A stretch of 64,000 bases of DNA from Nakaseomyces glabratus (taxonomy: Eukaryota; Ascomycota; Saccharomycetes; Saccharomycetales; Saccharomycetaceae). The translations under genes and the position numbers were made by a program. Under the pieces are notes generated by a model. The model saw nothing but the letters and a program-made list of their open reading frames with translations, was not told the DNA's origin and made no database searches. The stretch lies in the NCBI RefSeq assembly GCF_010111755.1, contig NC_088959.1, forward strand, positions 186,001 through 250,000. Reading direction: 5' to 3'. This document shows positions 38,205 to 50,333 of the stretch, piece after piece. Each line of letters begins with the position of its first letter. Positions within the stretch are counted from its first letter, which is position 1.

Positions 38205-38459
38205 ATGAATCACCACGAAGCATCTTTTTTTAACAAAGTTCGTAGAGAGTACCTGAAAAAAGAACAAAGCAACACCGAAAGTTTCAACGAGTCGCACGAA
38301 GCATCGGATAGCATAACACTATCTATACTGCATAAGCTACACGCAGACACCCTAAAACATTTGTGTGCATCGCAGCAAATTCAACTTCTGCCCGATCGAG
38401 TCACAAACACTTGTAAACTCGCTCAAAAGCCCATCACATATATTCTCACCCTACTATGA
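38205..38459 (+). CDS. Small ORF overlapping the CTR2 start (uncertain)
   Basis: 84 residues from the ATG at 38205 (an in-frame TTG lies at 38184). The stop TGA (38457-38459) overlaps the CTR2 ATG as ATGA. The product is basic and His/Ser-rich at the N terminus (MNHHEASFFNKVRREYLKK); the second half looks helical (LHKLHADTLKHLCASQQIQL). I recognise no family. It may be a genuine small protein, a long upstream ORF that limits CTR2 translation, or chance. The length is notable for a 591-bp AT-rich intergenic space. Confidence 0.35.
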   Translation: MNHHEASFFNKVRREYLKKEQSNTESFNESHEASDSITLSILHKLHADTLKHLCASQQIQLLPDRVTNTCKLAQKPITYILTLL

Positions 38460-38983
38460 AGATGGATCACTCAGGCATGAATCGCATGGGAATGGACCAC
38501 TCCGGCATGGACCACTCTGGAATGAACCACCCTGGAATGAACCACGGGGGCGACGACGATATGTGCGCCATGAGCATGGTATTCACATGGAACTACAAGA
38601 ACACCTGCGTCGTCTTCAATTGGTGGAAGATCAAGACATTGCACGGCCTGCTGCTCAGCTGCATAGCCATCGCCTTGATCACAGGCTTTTACGAGTACTT
38701 GAAGTTCTACCTGTACAGAAAGAACCGCGACTCAGAGGCCGTTGTGACATCCACCAGCGCAACAAACGGGAGCCTCAACTCCCCTAGCCCGCTAACGAAA
38801 CGCTACGCCGTGTCCAGAAGTCTCTGGTACGGAGTACAAGTTGGCTACTCATTTCTGCTCATGCTGGTGTTCATGACCTACAACGGCTGGCTGATGCTCG
38901 CCGTTGTAGTAGGTGCCATCTGGGGCCACTACCACTGGGGTATCAGATGCACACCTGAGGCAGGAACACTAGCATGCCACTGA
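38456..38983 (+). CDS. CTR2: Ctr-family copper transporter (Ctr2-like)
   Basis: 175 residues (S. cerevisiae Ctr2 189). The N-terminal 35 residues are a Met/His-rich copper-binding segment with repeated MDHSGM/MNHPGM units. Three membrane segments follow (about 62-85, 122-140, 143-160). TM2 has the MxxxM selectivity motif (MLVFM) and TM3 the GxxxG packing motif (GAIWG). Ctr2 exports copper from the vacuole to the cytosol; a plasma-membrane Ctr1-type role is less likely given the short length and the position after enolase (YHR174W-YHR175W). Codon use is GC-richer than most neighbours. An 84-codon frame overlaps its start by four bases. Confidence 0.93.
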   Translation: MKMDHSGMNRMGMDHSGMDHSGMNHPGMNHGGDDDMCAMSMVFTWNYKNTCVVFNWWKIKTLHGLLLSCIAIALITGFYEYLKFYLYRKNRDSEAVVTSTSATNGSLNSPSPLTKRYAVSRSLWYGVQVGYSFLLMLVFMTYNGWLMLAVVVGAIWGHYHWGIRCTPEAGTLACH

Positions 38984-39485
38984 ACACTACTGCTTCTGCC
39001 CTCAGAACCTAAGCAAATAGCCTATGTACATACATTAATCACAATTCATAAGGAAAATGCAAATTACGTCATTTGTGGTGTTGTGTATCGGTGAAAAAAA
39101 AAAGTGTCAGAACAGCCCAACGCAGCCATTGTCAAGTAGTTAAATAGAGATGCACCATATAAGTAAATTGTAGTAATCTTCAACACAATGCATAATGTCG
39201 AGAGACTTGTAATGTAATGGGTTTAGTGTGGCTCTTTCAAGGCATCCAGAGCTTGGGCTTATCACTTGGGTTATCGAGACCACACATATGCAGCCATCCG
39301 TAGTAAAATATATACATGTATATAAATTACACACAACCCTTACCAAATGATTCATTTCCTTGTAATGTTGAAATATTGAAGTTGATATTCTCGTAAACAT
39401 CCGTGTGTCTTAACGGGCTTTTCCTTCTAAGAGAACGAATTGTAATTATTTGTATCCTTTTGGTAGAATTCCGAGAATTGTAACA
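38984..39485. other. Intergenic region CTR2 / FMO1
   Basis: 502 bp with an A10 tract near 39095. No gene or confident motif is seen. Confidence 0.5.
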
Positions 39486-40781
39486 ATGACCAAGAATCAG
39501 AAGACTGTGTGTATAATTGGCGGTGGACCTGGTGGGTTGGCTGCTGCAAGAGTGTTATCTAAGGACTTCCCTGAAGCTAAGATTACGTTGATCGAGAAAG
39601 AAGAGGATGTTGGTGGTGTATGGTATTATCCCGAGAATAATAAAGAAGGTAGAGTCATGTATGATTACCTTGAGACCAATTTATCTAAGGACCTGATGAA
39701 ATTCAGTGGCTTTCCCTTCAAGGATGATGTCCCTTTTTACCCTAGAAAGAATCAAGTGTTCGATTACTTAAAGGAATATTATCAAACGTACATCAAAAAC
39801 CACTCTAATGTTGACATTGAGCTTGAGACCGAGGTGATTAACGTTGATAAGAAGTCTGATAAGTGGATTGTTACCACGAAACACGCCAATTCAGAGACAG
39901 TAAGGGAATTAGATTTTGTCATTGTCTCAAATGGTCACTTTAAAGAACCAAAATACCCTAAGGATGTCTTTGGGTTAGATTCATGGCTATCCAATGGTAA
40001 AGCCTTCCACTCAAAGGATTTCTACAATTGTGAATTTGCCAAGGACAAAAAAATTATTGTTGTAGGTAATGGAAGTTCAGGTTCAGATATTGCCAACCAG
40101 ATTAGTACAGTGGCTGCCAAAGTATATGTGAGTGTCACAAATGTGGAAGATTTCAAGGATAAGAATAATGACCCCGAGTTTATAGTAGAATACATTCCAA
40201 AGATCAAGAGTGTTGGTGGTGACGATTCCTCTGTTAAATTGGAGGATGGCAGAGTCATAGAGAACATCGACTATATCATATATGCAACCGGATACTTGTA
40301 TTCCCTTCCATTTTTTGCTAGCCACATCTCTGAGAAGCTTCTGAAGCAAGATCAATCTGGTATCACTAACTTGTGGGAACAATGTGTATACAAGGAGGAC
40401 CCTACACTAGGATTCCTGCTGCTTTCGATAATGGTTGTCCCTTTCCCACTCGCCGAATCACAATCCACCATCCTTTCTCAGGTATTCCAAGGCAACATTG
40501 ATATCGCTACTGTAACTCCTAGTAGAGACGAAGTTGAACACGAGAAAAACTACGGCCATAATTTCCCAAAGTTGTCGGATATTGATTTCTACCGTGAACT
40601 ACAAGATATACTGGACAAGCATGGTTCAAACACATTCAAACCAGTAGTATGGGATGAAGTCTACGAAAAGAAAAGAAAGGAATCCGCAGAGGTCAAGCAA
40701 CAAAGAAATGAATACTTGGCAAAGCACGCTCAAAAGCTACACAAGGAGAACCGTCCATACTATTTACCTGATAATTTCTAG
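39486..40781 (+). CDS. FMO1: Flavin-containing monooxygenase Fmo1
   Basis: 431 residues from the ATG at 39486 (the frame opens 12 codons earlier at a TTG). N-terminal FAD fingerprint CIIGGGPGGLAAARVL (about 11-26). The FMO/BVMO-type YATGYLYSLPF lies near residue 269 and the NADPH-binding VVGNGSSGSDIAN near residue 196. Yeast Fmo1 oxidises biological thiols such as glutathione and so helps maintain an oxidising ER for protein folding; it associates with the ER without an evident signal peptide. Position between CTR2 and STB5 matches YHR176W, though YHR177W is missing after it. Confidence 0.95.
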   Translation: MTKNQKTVCIIGGGPGGLAAARVLSKDFPEAKITLIEKEEDVGGVWYYPENNKEGRVMYDYLETNLSKDLMKFSGFPFKDDVPFYPRKNQVFDYLKEYYQTYIKNHSNVDIELETEVINVDKKSDKWIVTTKHANSETVRELDFVIVSNGHFKEPKYPKDVFGLDSWLSNGKAFHSKDFYNCEFAKDKKIIVVGNGSSGSDIANQISTVAAKVYVSVTNVEDFKDKNNDPEFIVEYIPKIKSVGGDDSSVKLEDGRVIENIDYIIYATGYLYSLPFFASHISEKLLKQDQSGITNLWEQCVYKEDPTLGFLLLSIMVVPFPLAESQSTILSQVFQGNIDIATVTPSRDEVEHEKNYGHNFPKLSDIDFYRELQDILDKHGSNTFKPVVWDEVYEKKRKESAEVKQQRNEYLAKHAQKLHKENRPYYLPDNF

Positions 40782-42942
40782 CTTTGTCAAATAGACCTAA
40801 CCGTAAAAATACACTACAAATTAGAAGTCCCTCGATAAATTGCTAATCTAATAGTAATTGTATAGAGAAAAATATAGAGATCAAAAAAATTTGCTTTTCT
40901 TTCTATTCAATATTTACAAAGATTTGTATTTTTATTTAGAATCACACATGAACTCACCAAGTACACGCTCAAGTATATTGAATACACCCACAAATACTTG
41001 TTTCTAAAATGAGCTTCGCTAGTGTTGAATTCTCTGTCCCCCCACAGATGTACGCCTGATCCCAAGATTTCCAATTCTTAGGTGAGGTAAGAAATTGCCA
41101 GATGAGAGTCAGTATTACACAGAGACCAATTGTGCTGTTCATGTTACTTATGATAACACACCATGGCAGAACGCATTTTCACATGCCAGCAGATGCAAAA
41201 ACTACAGAAAAAAAATCTGCCATTGCCGGATTCCTATTTTACATTCTACTGAAGACAATCAGGGTCGCACACTAGCTATATCCACCGAGATGTATCTCTC
41301 TAACTGGGACTATAAACAGTTCGATGCGGGCAAAAAAGCAATATAAGTTTAAGAAAAAAAAAAGAAAGAAGTAAAACACTGGTTCCCCATTGTTGCAAAT
41401 AAATCTTTTCAAGAAACTGAAAATCAGTAAGCCTCGAAGCAGAGGTGGGCAGAGCAGTTAGAACCAGATGCAACCATATGTTTTTATGTGCAATCTTGCG
41501 AATTTGCACGCAGGTTGTAAGATGGAAGCTGTCCAATGGAGTGTGAGCAATTGATTGATATTTCAGAAGTATGGGTCATGTACACAAATCTCACATATCA
41601 TGATGCAGGGGCAGGCAAGATCCACTCTTCGTAGTCAAAGTTGAGCAACATGCTAGCGTTGCTCAATTCTTGATGGAAACAGTTCTGTAGAAACCCTTCC
41701 AGAGCTTGAAAGGAAGATGCTCAAAAGCCATAATAGAAGTGGCAGTGTAGCACTAGTACACAGTTTTTGCATTCTACTTTATTGGTACATACTAGAAACA
41801 AGGAGGCGTTCCATGTTTTCTTTGGGTAATGCAGATTTTCTTCGATATCTGGACACTGTATTGTATCTATATTTGATGTGTGATATACGTTTACTTCTGA
41901 GCAGAGAATACCATGAGTATCCGATGTATAGACATTGTCAGTAAGTATTGATAGCGCAACTTTTTGCGGGAGCTTGAGTTTTTATTTGGAAATCGACACA
42001 TTTTGCAGGTCCCTATTACTGCGCATGCACTACAATAGATGATTTTTCTAATTGCTAGCCCCAGTATTTCTACAATAGTACGTTGCTTCGAAAGGACAGT
42101 TGTTTGTATATATGGAAATATAACTACGTCCCAGTTGTACGCCCAATAAGTGAACTGCTTAATAGAGAAATTGACCAACAACTATTCTTTTTTGTGCTAG
42201 AGTATGGAGAAGGGGAAACAAGGGGACTGTGGAAAATCTCTACCGACATAATAGTTACACTATATTTCTATGATGGAAGCAATAGTGAGTATTATTGTAG
42301 ACACATTCAGTTTTTCTTTTTTTCTGTTCGATAACTTCAATTGAGAAGTAAGTCCTTTCCTTGACAAGAATATTCGCACAGAAGAAGAGGATAACAAAAC
42401 AACACACTCTCGAATAAAAGAAAAAATATAGCGGTATAACTCCTGACAGTAAAGCTAGATCTCACAGAAGAGGGAGAGAAAAAAACTCGATATCCCATTT
42501 CGTATTTATTATATATGTGTAATGTATACTAGCTTGATCTTGTACCACTCTAAATGGCTTGAAATTCTTTATTCTACCGATCATCGCGCATCGCAAAAAA
42601 AAAAAATTAAGAAGCTGATAAGCTAGTATTGAGGGAAATACGGTGAAATTCCCATCTAATCATCTAAGCCAGCAGCAGATAGAAGCGAAAACTTCAACAA
42701 GATATAGCGATAAGTCTTTAGACGGTATACTAGTATTTGCCCTGAGTTTTTATAGCCACTAACTATCGAAACCGATCTAACAAGGAACAAGCTAGTGATC
42801 AGATAAAACTGGGGAGTTTAATCAACAAGAGTTTTTAGCCCTTTCTTAGTCCCAATCCAACTGAATCATATGTCATCATAGCCTACTTGACTAGGAGTTA
42901 TAACAGATATATTAATAGAGTAGGATTTACAAGGATTTCACT
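40782..42942. other. Long intergenic region FMO1 / STB5
   Basis: 2.16 kb, AT-rich, with an A13 tract near 42594-42606. In S. cerevisiae the WOPR-domain gene YHR177W lies here; I find no open frame resembling it. Frames at 41095 (TTG start, 83 codons), 41717 (75 codons) and 42083 have no family resemblance and are treated as chance. Long upstream regions are common for regulator genes such as STB5. Confidence 0.55.
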
Positions 42943-45900
42943 ATGAGTGGCCCAGATAAGGGTTCTGACAGTGGTCAAACTGCAAATGATCCAAAACAGA
43001 AGAAGGCCAGAAATGGTCAAATGGAAACTTATTCATGTGCTAGATGTAGGAAGTTGAAGAAAAAATGCCCGAGACAACTCCCTGAATGCTCTAATTGCCT
43101 GAAAGCAAGAGAGCCTTGTAATTACCCTGGAAGAGCTCCCAGAAGAACTAAGAAAGAGTTAAGAGACGCCATTATGAAAGGCGAAGTACTACCTTCTATG
43201 AGGAGAAAGCACAGGAAGATCGAAAAAGAATTGAAGACTGCTGATCTCCGACATTTAGAAAGCGTAGACGACAGGCCAGTTAACCAAGTTATGGGCGGAA
43301 GTATGCCTCCCCTAGGCGCATATCGAGGTGGAGAACAACAATACAATAATGGACCACCCATAAGTGGGATAGACGGAAACGACTCTATAAATAGAGGTAA
43401 GGCTCAATCCGTGGGATCTTATCAGATATTGCCCCCTCAAAGGAAATCGAAACTGGTACTAGACCAAAATCCAAAGTTTGTACATTCCCAAAGTTCAGCA
43501 TTGAAAACTAATGAATACCCGGTACCGATAATGTCACCGCATATCGCAAATCAGGTCTATCCTGAAGGTGTATCGTCTTTAATTAGTGCTTTAAATACAA
43601 TGAATGATAATGTAAGTGCTAACACGCCCATTGCTTTAAGTTATCTTCAGCTACAGAAATTACACCAAGAACAGCAACAAATTCAACAACAACAAATTCA
43701 GCAGCAACAACAGCATCAACATTTGGTTCAGCAACATTTACAGCATGTACGAGCAGATGCCACTAGCATTTTACCTCCAGTTACATCTCAGACGGTATAT
43801 ACCCCAATTCCTGGGCCGCGAACATCACAGATACCTTTTGGATTCACACACGGTTATACTGCCAGTGCTCCTCCCCCATTAATGCAACCATATTCCATGC
43901 CTACTAGCCCATTTGAATCCAGGGAGAAACAACAACAGTTTGATAATATCCAATATCATCCCGTCTATAAAATTCCGCCAATTGCGGCAAGACAATCACC
44001 AATTGATGAGATTATTGGAATAGAGAATGGAAGTATTTCTATTGATGCCGGTAGTATTACTCGTGAGGTCGTAAATTCAAGGATGAAAGGCCCTCATTCC
44101 ACTAGTTGGGTTAACGAAGATGGATCACCAAAGCCTATCAAAAAAAGTCTGTTAGAGAAATTCGTTTCTGCATATTTTGAGCATAACCACAGATTATTTC
44201 CTATGGTCGATAAAGTTACATTTCTTAAAAAATTGGCAACCATTAATAGTTTTGAATCTATTGAAATGCTAGCGGTAAACAACCCCGAATTACCTAAGAC
44301 TTTCATATTTGAAATATACATGATAATGGCGATTGGCTGTACAACATTACAAAGAGCTGGTAAATTAACTACTGACGAGGGTCACCTATATGAACATCTT
44401 GCTTATCTAGCAATGAGGAACTTTAGGGATATTCTACACCAGCAAGATATAACAACATTACGTTGCTTGATACTTCTAGGTATATATTCATTTTTTGAAC
44501 CTAAGGGGGTATCTTCATGGACTATAAGCGGAATAGCTATGAGATTGGCCATAGAGCTAGGATTGAATCGCCCATTAACTGCAAAAGAAATGGGTGATAT
44601 GTCTGCCGTAGAAGTTGAGTCTCGGTATAGAGTATTTTGGAGTGCCTATTGCTTTGAGAGAGTGGTCGCAACCTCCTTAGGGAGAGTGTCAGCGATAGAT
44701 GATGAAGATATTGGAATACCACTTCCTAGAGCGCTTTACGATAGTGAAAAAGAGGATATTGAAGTAACAAATTTGATTATCTCTTTACGTAAAATGGGTG
44801 GAAAGATATATAAGGAAGTGCATTCTCTAAGCGCTGGACGGAAAGATATAACAATGGAACAGAAGCAACTCATCATACAGAAATTGAGAAAAGAGCTTGA
44901 TGATATTTACGAGGAAGAGTGCGAGAAGAGAAGACTAAAGGGAAAATCAAGATCATCGAAACGGTTTGAGAAGAGTAAGGAAAGTGACTCTGATAGAGGT
45001 GTTACCGAGGAAGACGTAAAATCAGGTAATGAAAACTTAATAGGATTGCTGGCATCAGATGACGTTTCAATGACTGAACATGGCCAATCTATTGACAATA
45101 CACTGGAATCTACCCCATTACCGACTACAATCCCAACTACTATAGTTAATGATAGTGTAGATCAGCATTCTACCTTAGAGAATATTCCAACCTCGGCAAC
45201 ATCGAAGGATCAAATTGAAACTATAATAACTAAACCAACAGCAAATATTATGAACGACCAAACTGATAGTGATCCGTTACCCAAAGTTGATAACAAACCA
45301 ATATCAAATAATGAAGAGGGGCCAAAATCATTGAAAGAGGGCAACAGTGAACAGAATCCAAGTGAAAATATTAGTCCAGAAGATGTAACTTTAACCAAAA
45401 CTGACAATTCTGAGAATAAGGAATCATCATTAAGATCCAATAGCAACATATCTTTTCACATTAGTAATGTGTGGTTAGAAATGAGATACACTCAACTACA
45501 GATTTTACTTTACAGACCATCTGCATTGATCCCTAAGCCACCAATTGAGTCACTAACAGTACTCGGAGAGTTTTGTTTGGCTGCTTGGAGACACACCTAT
45601 ACCTTGTACAAAGAAAAATTACTACCTCTCAATTGGATTACCCTATTCAGAACTCTGACTATATGTAACACTATACTTTATTGCCTTTGCCAATGGAGCA
45701 TTGATCTTGTTGCCAGCACAATTGAAATTCAGCAATGTGTTGAAATTTTGCAACATTTCGGTGAGAAGTGGGTTTTTGCTATGAAATGTGCTGATGTTTT
45801 CCAAAACATCAGTAACACAATAGTAGAAATTAGCTTATCGCAGGGACAAGATCCTAATATCGACAAATTAACAAGGGAGCTTTTTGGCGCTAGCAATGCC

Positions 45901-45960
45901 TATTTGGAGATTCTTAATGAGAATAACGTTGATGTGTCTTGGGAGGATCGCTTTAGATAA
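42943..45960 (+). CDS. STB5: Zn2Cys6 transcription factor Stb5
   Basis: 1005 residues, longer than S. cerevisiae Stb5 (743). The zinc cluster is at Cys32, 35, 42, 49, 52 and 59 (CARCRKLKKKC...CSNCLKAREPC). A Gln-rich stretch is at about 240-270. The fungal-specific transcription factor domain starts near 395 (LLEKFVSAYFEHNHRLFPMVDKV) and includes the typical GIAMRLAIELGLNR (about 526). A low-complexity Ser/Asp/Glu/Asn-rich block of about 170 residues (about 660-835) interrupts the regulatory half before NVWLEMRYTQLQILLYRPS. Stb5 activates NADPH-producing and oxidative-stress genes, and in C. glabrata it is described as a negative regulator of azole resistance. Order matches YHR178W. Confidence 0.93.
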   Translation: MSGPDKGSDSGQTANDPKQKKARNGQMETYSCARCRKLKKKCPRQLPECSNCLKAREPCNYPGRAPRRTKKELRDAIMKGEVLPSMRRKHRKIEKELKTADLRHLESVDDRPVNQVMGGSMPPLGAYRGGEQQYNNGPPISGIDGNDSINRGKAQSVGSYQILPPQRKSKLVLDQNPKFVHSQSSALKTNEYPVPIMSPHIANQVYPEGVSSLISALNTMNDNVSANTPIALSYLQLQKLHQEQQQIQQQQIQQQQQHQHLVQQHLQHVRADATSILPPVTSQTVYTPIPGPRTSQIPFGFTHGYTASAPPPLMQPYSMPTSPFESREKQQQFDNIQYHPVYKIPPIAARQSPIDEIIGIENGSISIDAGSITREVVNSRMKGPHSTSWVNEDGSPKPIKKSLLEKFVSAYFEHNHRLFPMVDKVTFLKKLATINSFESIEMLAVNNPELPKTFIFEIYMIMAIGCTTLQRAGKLTTDEGHLYEHLAYLAMRNFRDILHQQDITTLRCLILLGIYSFFEPKGVSSWTISGIAMRLAIELGLNRPLTAKEMGDMSAVEVESRYRVFWSAYCFERVVATSLGRVSAIDDEDIGIPLPRALYDSEKEDIEVTNLIISLRKMGGKIYKEVHSLSAGRKDITMEQKQLIIQKLRKELDDIYEEECEKRRLKGKSRSSKRFEKSKESDSDRGVTEEDVKSGNENLIGLLASDDVSMTEHGQSIDNTLESTPLPTTIPTTIVNDSVDQHSTLENIPTSATSKDQIETIITKPTANIMNDQTDSDPLPKVDNKPISNNEEGPKSLKEGNSEQNPSENISPEDVTLTKTDNSENKESSLRSNSNISFHISNVWLEMRYTQLQILLYRPSALIPKPPIESLTVLGEFCLAAWRHTYTLYKEKLLPLNWITLFRTLTICNTILYCLCQWSIDLVASTIEIQQCVEILQHFGEKWVFAMKCADVFQNISNTIVEISLSQGQDPNIDKLTRELFGASNAYLEILNENNVDVSWEDRFR

Positions 45961-47032
45961 GATAAGAAGTAAGCCCCAGGATGATATCAATGAAGATGCA
46001 GACGGATTATGAAACTGAAACTTGTCAATAATTGTGCTATTCAGTTCCCTTTATTCCGATTAGTGCTAATAGTTTATCTTAATCTATTTATGTTTCTGCC
46101 GTATAGCACAAGATCTTGAATTTAATGGTGACATACTATGAAAACGATTTAATTGATAGAATTTTGTTCTTAATCTCAAATCTTTATCAATGACATATAT
46201 CTGCCCCTTAATTTGGCTCCTTGTATCTATTATCTAATGACAAACGCAAATATTTATGCTTTTTCAATATTTATTTTTTGTTTTTCACCATAATAGTAAC
46301 ATGATCAGTGAATTATGATGTGATTTTACTCGATTTTCCTCAAATATTTTTTTTTTTTCACTTGTAGATCTAGTTCTTACATTACAAATAACAGGCAATT
46401 CTATCTCTCCTTTTTAAGGGTTTAAATGCATTAAATGCATTAAGTCCTTTATCTCCTTTTTATTTTTTTTTTTTAAATCATTACAAATATCCTCGGACCC
46501 TCTCATCCGATGAGGATGATTAAAATAAAGATACCTGCTCTCTGTTGTTTTGATGGCCACATTTCAACCGATGGCCAAGAATTAAGCTTCAGACTACAAT
46601 ATGCAAGACGAAGACCGATTTCTTTTTTTTTATTTATGTCGATTGCCAATGTTTGCCTGTATTTTGACCACGCATAACGCCGTCATCATAGGCCAGGTTA
46701 CAAGTGAAGGAAATCACAACTTTCCCGAAACGAACATGCCCTGTAGTCATGCATAACAATATTACCTCCTGTTTTCATTTGATATTTGTTAATGTTTATT
46801 ACATGAGAGATACTTGATATTGTAATATAAAGAGGAATCATAGCCCCGATTTGCCATTCTGACTGTTCACACTACTCCATTTTACTGGAAGTATAGAAAC
46901 ACTATACGGGCAACCACGGAATCCAATCATTTCCCGTCGGTCCGAGACAGTTGCCGACACGTTCCCGGTGGAGAGAGCACACCAATTTTACAGAATATTA
47001 CGTAGGAGACTGAATGATCATCCCGTCGGATC

Positions 47033-47060
47033 TTAGTAAGATCCCGCTGCCCATTAGTAA
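47033..47060 (+). promoter_or_regulatory. Paired Yap1 response elements upstream of OYE
   Basis: TTAGTAA at 47033-47039 and again at 47054-47060, two perfect matches to the Yap1 site TTA(C/G)TAA 21 bp apart. TTACGTAG at about 46998-47005 is a near match to TTACGTAA. OYE genes are known oxidative-stress, Yap1-dependent targets in S. cerevisiae. The pair lies about 1 kb from the ATG, far for a yeast activator site, so function is likely but unproven. Confidence 0.55.
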
Positions 47061-47907
47061 CGCCCCCCACTGTATCACTCTCTAATTCGTTAGGCGAAGT
47101 ATCTGCTACCCTTCCCACGTTTCTCATTATAAATGCGTACAGGCTTCCAATAATTACCTGGTATTAGCAAAGATTGTGAAAAAAAGAAACTTCTTACCGC
47201 ATTGTCCCAGTTTTACACAGAAACTATCGAACAAACCTACACCTGAAGAAATCGTTCCACACTCTCTGGCATTTCGATCCTGTAATATGCGGTAGTGTCC
47301 TCCCGGTCCCCCCCCCCACGTCTTTTTACTAGAGCTTGATAAATTTGTACTTACATAATTCTTCAGGAAACCGAAATTTCTTTTTTTGTGAGTCCCCTGC
47401 GCCACTTTCAGTATAAGAACAGCATAGAATATTCGATGGGAAAAAGTAAAAAATTGCTTTTTATTCTATCGGTGCGCCTCTTCTCTGAGAGCCAAAGAAA
47501 TTCGGAAAATCGGATCCCGTACAATTGATCCGGTGCCGGTGCAGGATACTCTAAGCCGAGAGTGTAACAGAAACAGAAGAAGAATTCTCATTTTGCCAAA
47601 AAAAATTTAATTTTCCATTTCGAAGTCCTCGAGGAAAGTCCTTTCAACAAGCAAATTTTGATTTCCGTTTGCACTCAGCAATGCTTTTTTCTAATGGTAA
47701 TATGCGATTACTATTGGGAATTAGCATCTTCGGAAAGTGGGCAGATAGAGAGATAAGCTATAGTATTTCCTGCGTGAATTGTTGGCTAAAACTCTATTAG
47801 GTAAGGTACTTCTTGCTAATATCTTCTTAAAGGTAAAAACATCACAATGGGTGAAAAAAAAAAAAAAATTAAAAATAAAAAAATAAAAAACTATGAGCCA
47901 TCGACAA

Positions 47908-47915
47908 TATATAAA
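47908..47915 (+). promoter_or_regulatory. TATA box of OYE gene
   Basis: TATATAAA, 164-171 bp upstream of the ATG and just after an A-rich tract that should exclude nucleosomes. Suits a strong inducible promoter. Confidence 0.7.
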
Positions 47916-48051
47916 GCAAGTAGTAATTCGGATATGATTCTCAGTCACTCTGTTTTAATTTGTATTACAATTAAAAAAAGAGAACATCAAACAAACAATT
48001 TGTAATTAGAATAACCAGTTCTTTTATAAATTATTTGAATAATTTGAATAA

Positions 48052-49284
<1,233 letters not shown>

Positions 49285-50333
49285 ATTAATTGAATAGAAA
49301 TTATAGATTTAACCCACAAGTCACATTAGGTTGGGATTTCAAACGCGTCTATTCATACTTTTGTTTATGAAATTTATGAGAAACAACACTTGAAGACTAA
49401 ATAGACGGATACTAGAGATGAATATTTCCTTGTAAAAATTATCCAACCATGTATCTCTTCGTTTTAGTTCATCAGTATATAAGATTTATTTAAGAGAATA
49501 AATATAGAATCATCTTATTAGTCATTTTTATTATTTTCCTCTTATTCTTCAGCCTGTATCATAATAGTCAAGTAGGTTGATTAATGCAACTTTCTGAAAT
49601 TAGCCCAGAAGACAGAATAATTACAAAATTCATTGTCTCCCATTACTTCAAAACAGCAATGGAAAAACGCCACCAAATCTAGTTAAACTTGCCGTTATCT
49701 CACTCATTTACAAAGCCAGAAGACTTTTCGCTCTAGTATATTACAAATGTCTACATAATAGTATGATATTTCTTATTTACAATTCTTTAGACTATATTAG
49801 CTGTACGAAGGAACAAATACAGTTGTAGTTCAAAATATACAGCAGAGCATAATTGCTAGTAAGAATTCTTGTAACGCATCTGTGATGTGAATTTGGTTAA
49901 TATATACAAATGAAATTCTATCTACAATGCACTGGTTTTTCTTACGTTATACAATCAGATACGGTCACAATACTTCGACGTCTGTCTTTTTGTTAGCTTA
50001 CTGATGCTTTTATTTACCAAAAAAATGCCAGGGAAACATGGTAAAATAAGATTATATATTATATAATAAGTGGGATATACGATGTTTCCTTCATTAGTCT
50101 ATGACAATATTTTTTTTCAGCGGCTCAATGTTCTATTTTTGTTGAATACTTTATGTAGCATAATTTTTAGAATAGTCCACTTTTCTGTTTTATTGTGCTT
50201 TGGGCACAGAAAAAAAAATTAAAGTTCATATAATAATCAGTTTAGTATCAATGTGCATTTTGAATATTGTACGGCTTTGGCAAGCAATAAATCAAGAACC
50301 AAGCTAGCGATTACAATTGGACGAACAGGAGAG
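49285..50333. other. Intergenic region downstream of OYE
   Basis: 1.05 kb of AT-rich DNA without a convincing gene. Left part of the synteny junction between the YHR179W and YMR284W orthologues. Confidence 0.5.

Noticed and set aside
41095..41346. 83-codon ORF between FMO1 and STB5
   Set aside because: Starts at TTG, with no usable ATG and no family resemblance, including to the expected WOPR protein.
46720..47745. Centromere-like CCGAAA / TTCGGAAA words
   Set aside because: They do not fit the CDEIII consensus and there is no CDEI plus AT-rich CDEII at the right spacing.
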